6,554 nt of DNA from Candidatus Hecatellales archaeon (GTDB lineage: Archaea > Thermoproteota > Bathyarchaeia > Hecatellales > Hecatellaceae): assembly GCA_003662485.1 (NCBI GenBank), contig QMYD01000061.1, positions 1 through 6,554 of the forward strand. Direction: 5' to 3'. The translations under genes were made by a program, and so were the position numbers. Of this stretch, positions 1 to 5,171 are shown in pieces. The notes below the pieces were generated by a model. It worked only from the letters and a program-made list of their open reading frames with translations, ran no database searches and was not told where the DNA came from. Numbering within the stretch: position 1 is the first letter of the stretch; each line of letters begins with the position of its first letter.

Positions 1-918
1 AGAAGCCTAAGAGTCAGCGTGGTTGGAATGGACCAGTCGAAGATCAACCTGATCTATCCTACAGCTGAGCTTGAGGAGGGCTGCTTCGTCCCGCCATACG
101 ACTCCACGGGCATAGTTTTAGGCTCCCAGGTGGCCAAGCCTCCATGGGAGAGTAGGCCTCTGGCAAGCGTAGGCCAGGTGGTATCCCTCGAATACGAGCA
201 TGCCTCAATGGGCCCGCAGAATAGGCTGGAAAAGGAGACGATTAAGCGCTCCTTCCTGGTTAGGGGGATCCTCACCTATACTGGTGCTCCAGGCTTCGCC
301 AACATTGACCGTTCAGCCCTCATATCGCTTCACGCAGCCAGCATCCTCTTCAAGAAGGCTGGTAAATATGACGCACTCCTCGTGGTTACGGCTTCACCAG
401 ACTTGAACGACCAGGTTAAAGAGGACATCTTAAACCTTTACAGTAATAATGTGATAGTTATTTCGCCTGAGGCCATCGTTCAGGTTATCAAGAGTGCCAT
501 GGCAGGCTTCTCCACCTTCACGGTTAGTATAGCCACGGTTTCATTGGTGGTGGCTGCCGTAGGCATTATCACCACGCTTTTCACCTCGGTGATGGAGAGA
601 ACCCGTGAAATAGGCTTGCTCAAAGCCTTAGGCTTCAAGAACAGCCATATCCTCGCCATGTTCCTCTCTGAAGCCCTGATTATAGGGCTGATTGGGGGAA
701 GCCTTGGACTGCTGGCAGGCTATCTTGGAGCCAACTTCCTCCTAGCGAGGCCTATAAGGTTCGGCCCGGGTCCAGGAGTCTTCATCCAACCCCTCTTCCA
801 GGCGGAAACCCTAATCCTTATCTGGGTTTTCACTCTTGTAGTAAGCCTTATTGCAGGGTTTTATCCAGCCTGGAGGGGTTCAAGACTAAACCCTGTGGAG
901 GCTTTGAGGAGGGAGTAG
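1..918 (+). CDS. ABC transporter permease, MacB/FtsX type (C-terminal part, 5' end outside window)
   Basis: Membrane permease of an ABC exporter or lipoprotein-release-type system; the partner ATPase is not in the window. The frame is open to the left edge, and the GTG at 19 falls within the family's conserved extracytoplasmic domain, so it is an internal Val and not a start. About 305 residues are visible. The first ~165 are the extracytoplasmic domain, with a GIVLGSQVAKPPWE stretch and a VGQVVSLEYE strand typical of MacB periplasmic-core domains. Then comes the FtsX domain with three predicted membrane helices at about 172-196, 219-247 and 268-288. Between the first two lies MERTREIGLLKALGFKN, the cytoplasmic coupling loop diagnostic of the family, and the chain ends in the usual FYPAWRGSRLNPVEALR. 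One more helix is expected upstream of the window. Substrate cannot be inferred. The gene ends 7 bases before the convergent PDCD5-like gene. Confidence 0.93.
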   Translation, partial: RSLRVSVVGMDQSKINLIYPTAELEEGCFVPPYDSTGIVLGSQVAKPPWESRPLASVGQVVSLEYEHASMGPQNRLEKETIKRSFLVRGILTYTGAPGFANIDRSALISLHAASILFKKAGKYDALLVVTASPDLNDQVKEDILNLYSNNVIVISPEAIVQVIKSAMAGFSTFTVSIATVSLVVAAVGIITTLFTSVMERTREIGLLKALGFKNSHILAMFLSEALIIGLIGGSLGLLAGYLGANFLLARPIRFGPGPGVFIQPLFQAETLILIWVFTLVVSLIAGFYPAWRGSRLNPVEALRRE

Positions 919-925
919 GGGGGTC

Positions 926-1321
926 CTACCGGCCTGAAACCTTCTCCCTAAGCCTCTCAGCCAAACTTTTAACCTCACCCTTTTCCACGTAGAAGATTCT
1001 GGTTTCAAGCCTGACGGGGAAGCCTAGGAGGCTGAAAAGCTGGTGGAGGGTTTCACCTGAAATGGTTCCGGTGAGCTTACCCTCCTGGATTAGGCGGGCT
1101 AACTCCCTAACCACAATCCTGGCCGCTTGGGGATGCTGTTCGAGGGCTGCTTCTAAAACCTCCCTACCCCTGCCCACAAGCCTCTCCTCAACCAGTTTAA
1201 GCGGGTCGGGGGGAGGCTGCCTCGCCCTCTCAGCCTCAGCCCTCGTAAGCCTAGCCTGAAGCTCCCTAAGCTTTCTCAGCTTAAGCTTTTCAAGTTCAAG
1301 GTCTTCCTCGCCCAACCTCAC
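926..1321 (-). CDS. PDCD5/TFAR19-like putative DNA-binding protein
   Basis: Small charged protein of 131 residues. Residues 5-35 form a Lys/Arg/Glu-rich helix (EKLKLRKLRELQARL). A Pro-rich hinge (PPPDP) follows at 36-40, then a helical core at 41-100 (RGREVLEAALEQHP, VRELARLIQEGKLTGTIS, LHQLFSLLG). This order, a basic N-terminal helix followed by a three-helix core with the 'LxxLxxxGxLxGxIsxexLxxLL' pattern, resembles the archaeal PDCD5 family of double-stranded-DNA-binding proteins. The C-terminus differs: residues 101-125 (FPVRLETRIFYVEKGEV) look like a beta hairpin plus helix instead of the short basic PDCD5 tail. The GTG start at 1321 has a GGAG five bases upstream. The gene follows the macro-domain gene after 42 bases on the same strand with no clear promoter, so cotranscription is likely. 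That it is a protein-coding gene is near certain; the family call is by pattern only. Confidence 0.6.
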   Translation of the reverse strand: MRLGEEDLELEKLKLRKLRELQARLTRAEAERARQPPPDPLKLVEERLVGRGREVLEAALEQHPQAARIVVRELARLIQEGKLTGTISGETLHQLFSLLGFPVRLETRIFYVEKGEVKSLAERLREKVSGR

Positions 1322-1363
1322 CTTTACTCCGCATTTAACTTGGAAGCCGTTTGGGATAAGCCT

Positions 1364-1903
1364 TTACCCCGTCAGCCTCCTAACCGCGGTGGTAAAGGCT
1401 TGAAGGAACTCTTCAGTTAAACCTGCGAAGACTACTTCTTTAAGCTTGGTGGGTTTTTCCGCTAGATGGTCTTCTAAGGCTTTAACCATGGCTTCGGCTG
1501 CCTCCGTTAAGGGTACACCTCCAACCCCAGCCCCCATCGCTGGGAAGGCTATACTTGAAACAGCCAGCTTCTCAGCACGCCTCAAAGCGGCCAGCGTGGC
1601 CTTGTAAACCTTTTCGGGGCTGGTGGCCATGGCTGGACGCTCCATGGTTGGAGCGTGGATAACGTATTTGGCTTTAAGCCTTCCAGCTGTGGTGGCTATG
1701 GCTTCACCCACCGGGCAGGGTGCATGCCTCCTCGCCTCCTCCTCAATCTCGGAGCCCCCAGCCCTCTTCAAGGCTCCAGCAACCCCTCCACCCATGAGGA
1801 GGAGGCTGTTAGCAGGATTCACTAAGGCTTCAACCTCAAGCCCCGTGAGGTCAGCCTTCAAAACTCTTAAACGTAAGCCTTTAAACTCCGCCTCAAAGCT
1901 CAA
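1364..1903 (-). CDS. macro-domain protein (ADP-ribose-binding, likely ADP-ribosyl hydrolase or ADP-ribose-1''-phosphatase)
   Basis: Single-domain macro protein of 179 residues, probably cytosolic. All main ligand loops are visible: D18 in LKADLT (adenine contact), LVNPANS at 27-33, LLMGGGVAGAL at 35-45 (catalytic/diphosphate loop), VGEAIATTAG at 65-74, YVIHAP at 80-85, and AFPAMGAGVGGVP at 119-131 (phosphate loop). Known members bind ADP-ribose, remove it from protein or nucleic acid, or dephosphorylate ADP-ribose-1''-phosphate; the sequence does not say which applies here. The TTG start at 1903 is the furthest upstream possible, since an in-frame TAA lies two codons before it, and it leaves the usual short stretch ahead of the first strand. 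A T-rich box at 1934-1945 (read on this strand) would start transcription about 10 bases before the TTG, so the mRNA would be nearly leaderless. The gene is divergent from archease and is followed by the PDCD5-like gene. Confidence 0.93.
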   Translation of the reverse strand: MSFEAEFKGLRLRVLKADLTGLEVEALVNPANSLLLMGGGVAGALKRAGGSEIEEEARRHAPCPVGEAIATTAGRLKAKYVIHAPTMERPAMATSPEKVYKATLAALRRAEKLAVSSIAFPAMGAGVGGVPLTEAAEAMVKALEDHLAEKPTKLKEVVFAGLTEEFLQAFTTAVRRLTG

Positions 1904-1996
1904 GCCTTAAACCCCAAGCCTCTAGGCCTGCCGAAAAATAAAAATGTAAAGCCCTAAATTTCACGTTACCCCAATTTTATTTTGAGGGTTTTAGGA
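1904..1996. promoter_or_regulatory. divergent promoter region shared by macro-domain and archease genes
   Basis: This AT-rich gap carries AAAAATAAAAAT at 1934-1945, which reads as a TATA-like box on both strands. For the macro gene it predicts a start of transcription near 1913, about 10 bases before the TTG. For archease it predicts a start near 1966, leaving about 30 bases of leader that include GAGGG at 1984-1988. A second box, AATTTTAT at 1973-1980, would start transcription beyond the chosen archease start and is less likely to be used. Assigned by position and composition only. Confidence 0.5.
1984..1988 (+). promoter_or_regulatory. ribosome binding site deciding the archease start
   Basis: GAGGG ends 8 bases before the TTG at 1997. 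The earlier in-frame TTG at 1982 has no purine-rich sequence before it and overlaps this site, so 1997 is the better start. Confidence 0.5.
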
Positions 1997-2431
1997 TTGG
2001 CTGGAGGCTACCGGTTCCTAGAGCATTCAAGCGACATCTACGTGGAGGCTTGGGGTGGAAGTCTTGAGGAGGCCTTCGAGCAGGCTGCCCTAGCCATGTT
2101 CGACACCATGACCGATGTTAGGCTGGTTGAACCCAAGGTTGAGGTTCAGGTTTCAGCGGAAGGCTCAGATGAGCAGGAGCTCCTCTACAGCTGGCTGGAA
2201 AACCTCCTCGTAAAGTATGAAGTGGAAGGCTTACTCTTCTCAAGGTTTAAGGTGAAACCCATCCTACGGGAGGATGGAACCTTAAAGCTTGAAGGTTTAG
2301 CCTGGGGTGAACCCCTAAACTTGGAGAAGCATCCCTCCAAGGTGGAGATTAAGGCGGTAACCTACCACCTTATGGAGGTTGAAAGAAGAGGTGAGGGAGA
2401 ATTCAGGGTTAGGGTGCTCTTCGACATTTAA
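1997..2431 (+). CDS. archease, RtcB RNA-ligase activator
   Basis: Archease speeds guanylylation and turnover of the RtcB RNA ligase, which joins tRNA exon halves in archaea. From TTG 1997 the protein has 144 residues, normal for the family, and opens MAGGYRFLEHSSDIYVEAWG, matching the archease start 'Y-x-F-x-E-H-T-A-D-I-x-x-x-x-x-G'. The frame is open back to another TTG at 1982, which would add five residues. Further marks are LEEAFEQAALAMFDTMTD, a LLYSWLENLLVKYE segment, a GLAWGEPLN-type turn, IKAVTYHLMEV, and the final FDI. The Asp in EHSSD (residue 13) and the penultimate Asp correspond to the metal-binding acidic residues of the family. No RtcB gene is in the window, although the two are often neighbours. 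The stop codon overlaps that of the convergent YkgJ-type gene. Confidence 0.95.
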   Translation: MAGGYRFLEHSSDIYVEAWGGSLEEAFEQAALAMFDTMTDVRLVEPKVEVQVSAEGSDEQELLYSWLENLLVKYEVEGLLFSRFKVKPILREDGTLKLEGLAWGEPLNLEKHPSKVEIKAVTYHLMEVERRGEGEFRVRVLFDI

Positions 2432-3006
2432 ATCCTAAGTATGGTTAATGGCGGATACCTTGAAGGATAGCCTAAACCCAGGCTTGAGGTTGAATATTTC
2501 TGGCGGGTTCGCCCCCTAAACTTCATGTCCAAGATTTCAGGGATAACCTTCTCTCTCAGCCTTTCAGAGGGCTCCCCGTAGGAGAGACCTGGGCAGGCTG
2601 GAACCACGTAAACATAGTAAAGCCTACGCCCATACTTGTAGTAGGCAAGCTCAGGATAGCCGAAATTCGGAGTTTCACAGGGGATGAAGGGCCAGAGCCT
2701 GCAGGCTTCAGGCTTCATGTGCTGGAGGCCACATAAGCCCCTCCCATTAGCCCTATAGAGGAAAACGCAGGAGCCGTCAGGCCTCCTCCGCAGGTAAACC
2801 TTTCCAAGATTCGTGGTCACGTAAGAATAGCCGTAAACATGTGCTATTTCAGCGTATTCTATGGGTTTAAGCTCGACTAGGTAGCGAGTGCAGCATTCAC
2901 CGCAGGCATAGCACCGCCAGTCGTGGATGAACCTCCATGGTACAGGCTTTCCAGCTTGGATGAGGCTTCTTAATATCTGCCTTTGAGAGTCCTCCTGGAG
3001 TGGCAT
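2428..3006 (-). CDS. YkgJ-type cysteine-cluster protein (CxxCxxCC, UPF0153-like)
   Basis: Soluble protein of 192 residues. Cysteines fall in the order known for the YkgJ / UPF0153 zinc- or iron-binding family: CYACGECC at 32-39, C80 (DGSCVFL), C92 (GLCGLQHMKPEAC), C102, C110, and C138 in ACPGL. The KPxxCRLWPF segment at 98-107 and the CPG near the end are family hallmarks. The family is thought to bind a metal or an iron-sulfur cluster; its biochemical role is not established, and I do not assign one. The C-terminal ~50 residues are basic and Tyr/Pro-rich without a recognised domain. The ATG at 3006 is preceded by AGGGGGTT, which serves as ribosome binding site but lies in the base of a predicted hairpin. 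The gene lies 55 bases downstream of hsp20 on the same strand, so a two-gene operon is likely. Its TAA shares TTAA with the archease stop. Confidence 0.88.
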   Translation of the reverse strand: MPLQEDSQRQILRSLIQAGKPVPWRFIHDWRCYACGECCTRYLVELKPIEYAEIAHVYGYSYVTTNLGKVYLRRRPDGSCVFLYRANGRGLCGLQHMKPEACRLWPFIPCETPNFGYPELAYYKYGRRLYYVYVVPACPGLSYGEPSERLREKVIPEILDMKFRGRTRQKYSTSSLGLGYPSRYPPLTILRI

Positions 3007-3057
3007 AACCCCCTTACCCTTCCCCTTCTCTTTAAGGGGCTGGAGGGAAAAGGGGTT
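3007..3057 (-). promoter_or_regulatory. long imperfect hairpin spanning the hsp20-ykgJ intercistronic gap
   Basis: On the minus-strand RNA the gap folds back on itself in three helical steps: AACCCC (3057-3052) with GGGGTT (3012-3007), CCCT (3047-3044) with AGGG (3020-3017), and CCCCTT (3039-3034) with AAGGGG (3027-3022), closing a six-base loop AAAGAG. That is 16 Watson-Crick pairs with two small internal bulges. The 3' base of the stem is the AGGGGGTT ribosome binding site, directly next to the YkgJ ATG. It could hold back translation of the second gene, or mark processing or termination after hsp20. There is no T-run after it. Confidence 0.5.
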
Positions 3058-3061
3058 CGGC

Positions 3062-3673
3062 CTACTCCACTTTTATGGGTTCTCCTCTAAGCCTGGGTGC
3101 AGGACCCTTCCTTGGGAGAACCACTTCTAGGAGGCCGTTAGAGTAGGTTGATTTAGCCTCCTTAGGCTCCACCTCGTAGGGTAGCTCTATCTCCCTGAAG
3201 TAGGTGCATCCCCTCCCTTCAGCTTTAACCGTAAGCGTCCTCTCGGTTCCGGTAACCTGGATTCCCTCCTTTACAGCTCCAGGCAGCTCAACGGTTACCC
3301 GCAGCTTCCCATCCTCCTCTTCTAGGTCGTAGAGGGGCTCCCTATACTCCGCAACGGTGAAGCCTTCTAGGGCTCGAAGCATGGAGGGCTTAATGTTTCC
3401 AAAGCTTTTAATGGAGGGCTTGCCCTGGGAAAGCTTAAAGCTTACACCCCAAACGATTGGGCCTACCTCCCTAACCATGCTTCCATCGGGAAGCCTCCGC
3501 TCCCTAACTAGGCTTGAAGGAGCACGCTCAACCAGCCTCCTGAAAAACCTTTCCATGAGGGCCTCCCAATCCCTCCTCGGAATTTCTGAGAGTTCCTCTA
3601 GGATTTTTGCTGGCAGGCTTAGCATGGATAGGACTGCGGTCAGCGGGGTGAACCTACGTCCAAACCTCTCCAA
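3062..3673 (-). CDS. Hsp20 / alpha-crystallin family small heat-shock protein
   Basis: ATP-independent chaperone that forms oligomers and holds unfolding proteins; cytosolic. The protein has 203 residues. Residues 1-110 are the variable N-terminal arm, with a hydrophobic helix (LTAVLSMLSLPAKILEELSE, 11-30) and the VSFKLSQGKPSIKSFGNIKP stretch that typifies one archaeal subgroup. The alpha-crystallin domain covers about 111-190, with DGKLRVTVELPG at 121-132 and the hallmark NGLLEVVLPR at 179-188. The tail holds an I-x-V anchor (I200, K201, V202), used in the family for oligomer assembly. The start is TTG at 3673: an in-frame TGA lies three codons upstream, and GGTGA (3684-3680) sits six bases before the TTG. 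It is divergent from the DUF2258 gene and upstream of the YkgJ-type gene. The N-terminal arm makes it longer than the usual ~150-residue sHSP. Confidence 0.93.
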   Translation of the reverse strand: MERFGRRFTPLTAVLSMLSLPAKILEELSEIPRRDWEALMERFFRRLVERAPSSLVRERRLPDGSMVREVGPIVWGVSFKLSQGKPSIKSFGNIKPSMLRALEGFTVAEYREPLYDLEEEDGKLRVTVELPGAVKEGIQVTGTERTLTVKAEGRGCTYFREIELPYEVEPKEAKSTYSNGLLEVVLPRKGPAPRLRGEPIKVE

Positions 3674-3807
3674 GCCTCTTCACCACTAAAAATGGTTCAG
3701 CCGGTTGGTTTAAGCTTTGCCCAGCCTCAATAGCACCCCCAAAAAATATACATTTTAATAATCTGGTATGGAAATTAATCCTTGGCTTCGGAGGGGAGCC
3801 GGGAGGG
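3674..3807. promoter_or_regulatory. divergent promoter region between hsp20 and DUF2258 genes
   Basis: The gap holds an AT-rich core, AAAAAATATACATTTTAATA, at 3741-3760. For the rightward gene, AAAATATAC with the A-run ahead of it resembles a BRE/TATA pair and predicts transcription from about 3773, with a leader carrying GAGGGGAG at 3791-3798. For hsp20 the same core predicts a start near 3720-3725 and a leader of about 50 bases; a weaker CTTAAACC-like box near 3710 is an alternative. On the hsp20 side there are three AACC copies within 17 bases (3692-3713 region), which might be a regulator site, but no known heat-shock operator was recognised. Confidence 0.4.
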
Positions 3808-4152
3808 ATGCCAACCCTCAACACGGGTTTAACCATCTCCGGGGGGTATTCGGATAAGGTTAGGAAGACGCTTTTCGCCCAGCTAGCTGGAAGCGTGAAG
3901 AGTGGAAGCCTTGACTCCAAAGAGGTAGCTAGAGCCGTGGCGGAGCTAAACCAAACCCTCTACAAAATCCTCGTGGAGAAGCTTAAAACGGGTAAGGGGG
4001 ACGTGGTGAGAATTAGAATAGACTACGACGCCTCTGAGGGAAACGTAAAATGGCTGTGGAAAACCTTGAAAATAGAGTTTTTCAAGCGAACTCCAGACGA
4101 GGAAATAGGCCGAACCGTGGATGAAGCCTTAGCAGAACTCGGAAAAATATGA
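3808..4152 (+). CDS. DUF2258 family protein
   Basis: Protein of 114 residues matching, from memory, the archaeal family DUF2258 (Pfam PF10015), for which I know no established function. Conserved-looking parts are TGLTISGGYSDKVRKTLFAQ (6-25), KEVARAVAELNQTLYKILVE (38-57) and GDVVRIRIDYD (64-74), followed by strands VKWLWKTLKIEFFKR (80-94) and a C-terminal helix. No membrane segment or signal peptide and no obvious catalytic residues are seen; the fold is probably mixed alpha/beta. The ATG at 3808 directly follows GGGAGGG, which is too close to serve, but GAGGGGAG at 3791-3798 lies at a usable distance. The gene is divergent from hsp20 and probably monocistronic, since the next gene has its own promoter. 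Coding status is near certain and the family call good. Confidence 0.85.
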   Translation: MPTLNTGLTISGGYSDKVRKTLFAQLAGSVKSGSLDSKEVARAVAELNQTLYKILVEKLKTGKGDVVRIRIDYDASEGNVKWLWKTLKIEFFKRTPDEEIGRTVDEALAELGKI

Positions 4153-4283
4153 GTTTGCAAGGGTGGTGTAAGCCAGCTACCAGTCTCCCATCTGGCGCCT
4201 CCTCGATTGAAGCTACAACTTTTAGGAGACCTCATTAAGGTCTACTCTCCACCCTGTTGAAGCCAGCCTGCCTTAACGTTACC
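4153..4283 (+). ncRNA. intergenic region with nested inverted repeats, possible structured RNA or 3' UTR element
   Basis: No gene is seen here. Three complementary pairs are nested as a branched fold: GGGTGG (4161-4166) with CCACCC (4249-4254) on the outside, GCCAG (4172-4176) with CTGGC (4192-4196), and a tight hairpin AGACCT (4227-4232) with AGGTCT (4238-4243) around CATTA. It could be a small RNA, the folded 3' end of the DUF2258 transcript, or chance. No tRNA T-loop, C/D box pair or H/ACA box was recognised. Strand is assumed from the neighbours. Confidence 0.2.
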
Positions 4284-4384
4284 TATTAAATTAAAGAACT
4301 GTTAAGCCCCTTAACTGATGTTAAGAGAGGGTTGAAGAAATGTCGGTTAAGATTTTAGGTGTTATCCCTCTTTCGGCTGTTAAG
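4272..4384 (+). repeat. cluster of six GTTAAG/CTTAAC elements around the promoter and start codon
   Basis: Copies lie at 4272-4277 (CTTAAC), 4301-4306 (GTTAAG), 4310-4315 (CTTAAC), 4320-4325 (GTTAAG), 4346-4351 and 4379-4384 (both GTTAAG). The middle three alternate in orientation at 9-10 base steps, about one helical turn, so they form two perfect inverted repeats sharing the centre arm: GTTAAG-CCC-CTTAAC and CTTAAC-TGAT-GTTAAG. They cover the predicted transcription start near 4314. This is the layout of an operator for a dimeric repressor that binds cooperatively along one face of the DNA; the regulator is unknown. Confidence 0.5.
4282..4296 (+). promoter_or_regulatory. TATA-like promoter of the unrecognised 177-residue gene
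   Basis: CCTATTAAATTAAAG is the most AT-rich stretch of the gap. A box centred near 4288 predicts transcription from about 4314, leaving a leader of about 26 bases that contains GAGAGGG at 4325-4331, eight bases before the ATG at 4340. Confidence 0.5.
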
Positions 4385-4873
4385 AGTTTTGGAACTTTCT
4401 CGATACAATTCTTAAACCTTCTTCTAATAACCGATACTGGCATTTTAATTCTGAAGGATGCCTGTGGGCTGAAAGGTTTAGAGGAAGCATTTCCGATGTC
4501 GCAGGAAAGGTTGAGAGAGTTATTTAAGCGATTACCTAAAAGCTCTAAGGAGTTTAGAGAGTACATATATTCCGTTGTAGGTTCAAGTATTAGTCTCGAC
4601 AGGCTGGCTGAAAGGCTTGGAAGGAAGTTTTCCAGCAGCTGCATGGCCATATCCTACAGAGATATAATTCGTTTAGGAATTAGGAGGAGAAAGGTGCACA
4701 TGATTGTTGCAAAAGCTACCATTATTGAGGTAATAGTCGATACGGAGAAGAAAAGTCACCGCTTTATCGTTCTTCCAGGAAGCTATAGGGATATTACGGA
4801 AGATGCAGCATACGCTGAGGTACTGGACATGTTAAGGAAGACAAAGCTTCCTATAACCATCCTCCACGACTAA
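4340..4873 (+). CDS. hypothetical protein, 177 residues, not recognised
   Basis: I do not recognise this protein. Residues 1-42 look like beta strands (KILGVIPL, LNLLLITDTGILILKD), 54-97 like two or three helices rich in Lys, Arg and Glu, and 100-145 again strands (MAISYRDIIRLGI, KVHMIVAKATIIEVIVD, HRFIVLPG). A last helix (AYAEVLDMLRKT) and a short strand end the chain. The strand-rich part followed by a final helix recalls pleckstrin-homology-like folds, but that is a guess. The pentapeptide SYRDI occurs twice (105-109 and 148-152). There is no signal peptide and no clear membrane helix. The ATG at 4340 has GAGAGGG eight bases upstream. Base use is more AT-rich than in the neighbours (many ATA, TTA and ATT codons), and the AAGCCT/AGGCTT word common elsewhere occurs only once, both hinting at acquisition from elsewhere. 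It has its own promoter and operator-like repeats. Confidence 0.8.
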   Translation: MSVKILGVIPLSAVKSFGTFSIQFLNLLLITDTGILILKDACGLKGLEEAFPMSQERLRELFKRLPKSSKEFREYIYSVVGSSISLDRLAERLGRKFSSSCMAISYRDIIRLGIRRRKVHMIVAKATIIEVIVDTEKKSHRFIVLPGSYRDITEDAAYAEVLDMLRKTKLPITILHD

Positions 4874-4963
4874 GAGTAATCTTTTCAGTAACGTTTAGCT
4901 CAATTCGCGCATATATCTTTGATGGGGGTGTTGCGGCCAAATCTAACCTTATACTGGATATTT
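4874..4963. other. convergent intergenic gap
   Basis: Ninety bases separate the stops of two convergent genes. A short CTTTTC run at about 4879-4884, just after the rightward stop, could serve as a weak archaeal T-run terminator. No hairpin or gene was recognised. Confidence 0.3.
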
Positions 4964-5158
4964 TCAGCCTTTAGGTCTAATTAGGATAGCATTGCAAAGG
5001 CAGCTGTTAAAGCATTTCCAGCAGCCAACACAATTTGAGGGGTTGCTAACATAGATTTCACCTTTCGAGTTTACTGCAAAAACTCCTTTCTCACAAGTGT
5101 CCAGGCAGATCTTGCAGTTGCTACAGGCGTTCTTGTCTATTGCTACTAGGAAAGCCAT
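4964..5158 (-). CDS. small 2x[4Fe-4S] ferredoxin, probable electron partner of the molybdopterin enzyme
   Basis: Electron carrier of 64 residues with two four-cysteine motifs: C12-x2-C15-x2-C18-x3-C22 and C43-x2-C46-x2-C49-x3-C53, as in bacterial-type two-cluster ferredoxins. Two departures are visible. The Pro that usually follows the fourth Cys is replaced (C22-Glu, C53-Leu), and an extra Cys (C55) follows the second motif as CLCN. The protein is much smaller than the four-cluster DmsB-type subunits usually paired with this enzyme class. The frame also opens at a GTG at 5173, which overlaps the upstream stop as GTGA. I prefer the ATG at 5158 because GAGGTG (5171-5166) sits seven bases before it and the family usually begins only a few residues before the first strand. 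Either way it is tightly coupled to the molybdopterin gene. Confidence 0.9.
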   Translation of the reverse strand: MAFLVAIDKNACSNCKICLDTCEKGVFAVNSKGEIYVSNPSNCVGCWKCFNSCLCNAILIRPKG

Positions 5159-5165
5159 GGCAGCA

Positions 5166-5171
5166 CACCTC
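5166..5171 (-). promoter_or_regulatory. ribosome binding site for the ferredoxin gene, embedded in the upstream stop
   Basis: GAGGTG, read on the minus strand, is a strong match to the anti-Shine-Dalgarno sequence, seven bases before the ATG at 5158. It overlaps the TGA of the molybdopterin gene (5172-5170), favouring translational coupling of the two subunits. Confidence 0.55.

Noticed and set aside
19..21. GTG as the true start of the ABC permease.
   Set aside because: The frame is open to position 1, and the sequence begins inside the extracytoplasmic domain; the first membrane helix and about 100 or more residues must lie upstream.
1623..1910. A 95-codon plus-strand frame opposite the macro-domain gene.
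   Set aside because: It lies antisense within a clear macro domain; its Ala/Ser/Pro-rich composition is a shadow of that gene.
3007..3057. G-quadruplex in the YkgJ leader (runs of 4, 3 and 5 G on the minus strand).
   Set aside because: Only three G-runs are present on either strand, and the complementary C-runs next to them make the hairpin more likely.
3654..3920. An 88-codon minus-strand frame covering the divergent promoter and the start of the DUF2258 gene.
   Set aside because: It overlaps two well-supported genes at their 5' ends and crosses their AT-rich promoter; the translation has no recognisable features.
4149..4238. A 29-codon frame starting at an ATG that overlaps the DUF2258 stop as ATGA.
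   Set aside because: The overlap looks like coupling, but the peptide is low in hydrophobic content, matches nothing known, and runs through the inverted repeats. Nothing besides the overlap supports it.
4153..4339. A tRNA or C/D-box guide RNA in the largest gap.
   Set aside because: No GGTTCRANNCC-type T arm, no paired C and D boxes and no acceptor-like stem were found.
4321..4650. A 109-codon minus-strand frame opposite the unrecognised gene.
   Set aside because: Since the plus-strand gene is unrecognised this was considered. The plus frame is longer, has a promoter and ribosome binding site, and gives a better alternation of strands and helices; the minus frame has no ribosome binding site that I can see.
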